Of a stretch of 38,186 nt of DNA, positions 38,033-38,186 are shown one piece after another. Each line of letters opens with the position of its first letter. Position 1 is the first letter of the stretch. The notes beneath the pieces were generated by a model that saw only the letters and a list, made by a program, of their open reading frames with translations, did no database searches and was not told the DNA's origin. The DNA comes from Lachnospiraceae bacterium (lineage in GTDB: Bacteria; Bacillota; Clostridia; Lachnospirales; Lachnospiraceae). The stretch lies in contig JAGANL010000040.1 of the NCBI GenBank assembly GCA_017624235.1, positions 1 to 38,186 of the forward strand, written 5' to 3'. A program made the position numbers and the translations under genes.

Positions 38033-38186
38033 AACCCTATTCTTTCAAATTTTGTTGAATGTAGTATAGCAGGGGATTATAAAGTTGGCAATTGGACGAA
38101 TTTGCTGAAACGGGATTACGTTTTGATGTGAAAGGGTTTGAGAACGATAATTAAAAATTATCGGACAGGAACTAGAAAAATAATCA

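Overview
The window looks like a chromosomal segment of a low-to-mid GC monoderm Firmicute, most likely a Lachnospiraceae-type Clostridia. The reasons are the S12 with the Gram-positive N-terminal insertion, a 156-residue S7, a compact RpoC with an acidic tail, AAGGAGG-type ribosome binding sites, textbook sigma-A promoters, and an L10 leader. Nearly every gene is on the minus strand, so the functional order runs from high to low coordinates. This assignment is from protein character only; no search was run.

Region by region, in transcription order: (1) 38186-34849: a 514-base stretch with at most a degenerate short ORF, then an operon of a small HTH regulator, a GT2 glycosyltransferase and UDP-galactopyranose mutase (galactofuranose glycan synthesis). 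(2) 34820-33026: a single acyl-CoA carboxyltransferase gene whose promoter carries a FabT-like palindrome, ended by a bidirectional terminator. (3) 31451-32924, plus strand: the only convincing plus-strand gene, an orphan FliD-like protein. (4) 31435-29012: rpmG-secE-nusG-rplK-rplA, with a consensus promoter, structured rplK leader and strong terminator. (5) 29013-14975: a 14-kb insertion containing a CapA-family gene and then a nine-gene operon: pelD (fused to an SDR-like domain), pelE, a PelA-type deacetylase, pelF, pelG, then CotH kinase, VTC polyphosphate polymerase-like protein, DUF4956 membrane protein and a DUF4832 glycosidase-like protein. (6) 14978-5854: rplJ-rplL with an L10 leader and attenuator, then rpoB-rpoC with their own promoter. 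(7) 5805-4849: a polyprenyl-phosphate-type GT2 between rpoC and rpsL. (8) 4810-8: the str operon rpsL-rpsG-fusA-tuf, with a second promoter for tuf and a final terminator.

The main discovery is region 5. In most Firmicutes rplK-rplA runs directly into rplJ-rplL-rpoB-rpoC. Here a complete c-di-GMP-type exopolysaccharide operon sits between rplA and rplJ. PelD keeps the RxxD c-di-GMP binding motif but has lost the GGDEF active site, PelF and PelG provide polymerase and exporter, and the DUF2194 protein provides the deacetylase. The genes are packed with 0-36 base gaps or short overlaps, so CotH, VTC, DUF4956 and DUF4832 are probably co-transcribed with Pel and may modify, anchor or trim the polymer, perhaps with phosphate chemistry. 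The operon has a candidate promoter followed by a 13-codon leader ORF that ends three bases before an intrinsic terminator, which suggests attenuation. The last gene has no terminator of its own and its stop codon lies inside the -35 box of the rplJ promoter.

Gram-positive Pel clusters are already known, so the core is not new. The location, the four-gene appendage, the leader and the promoter overlap are the parts that deserve attention.
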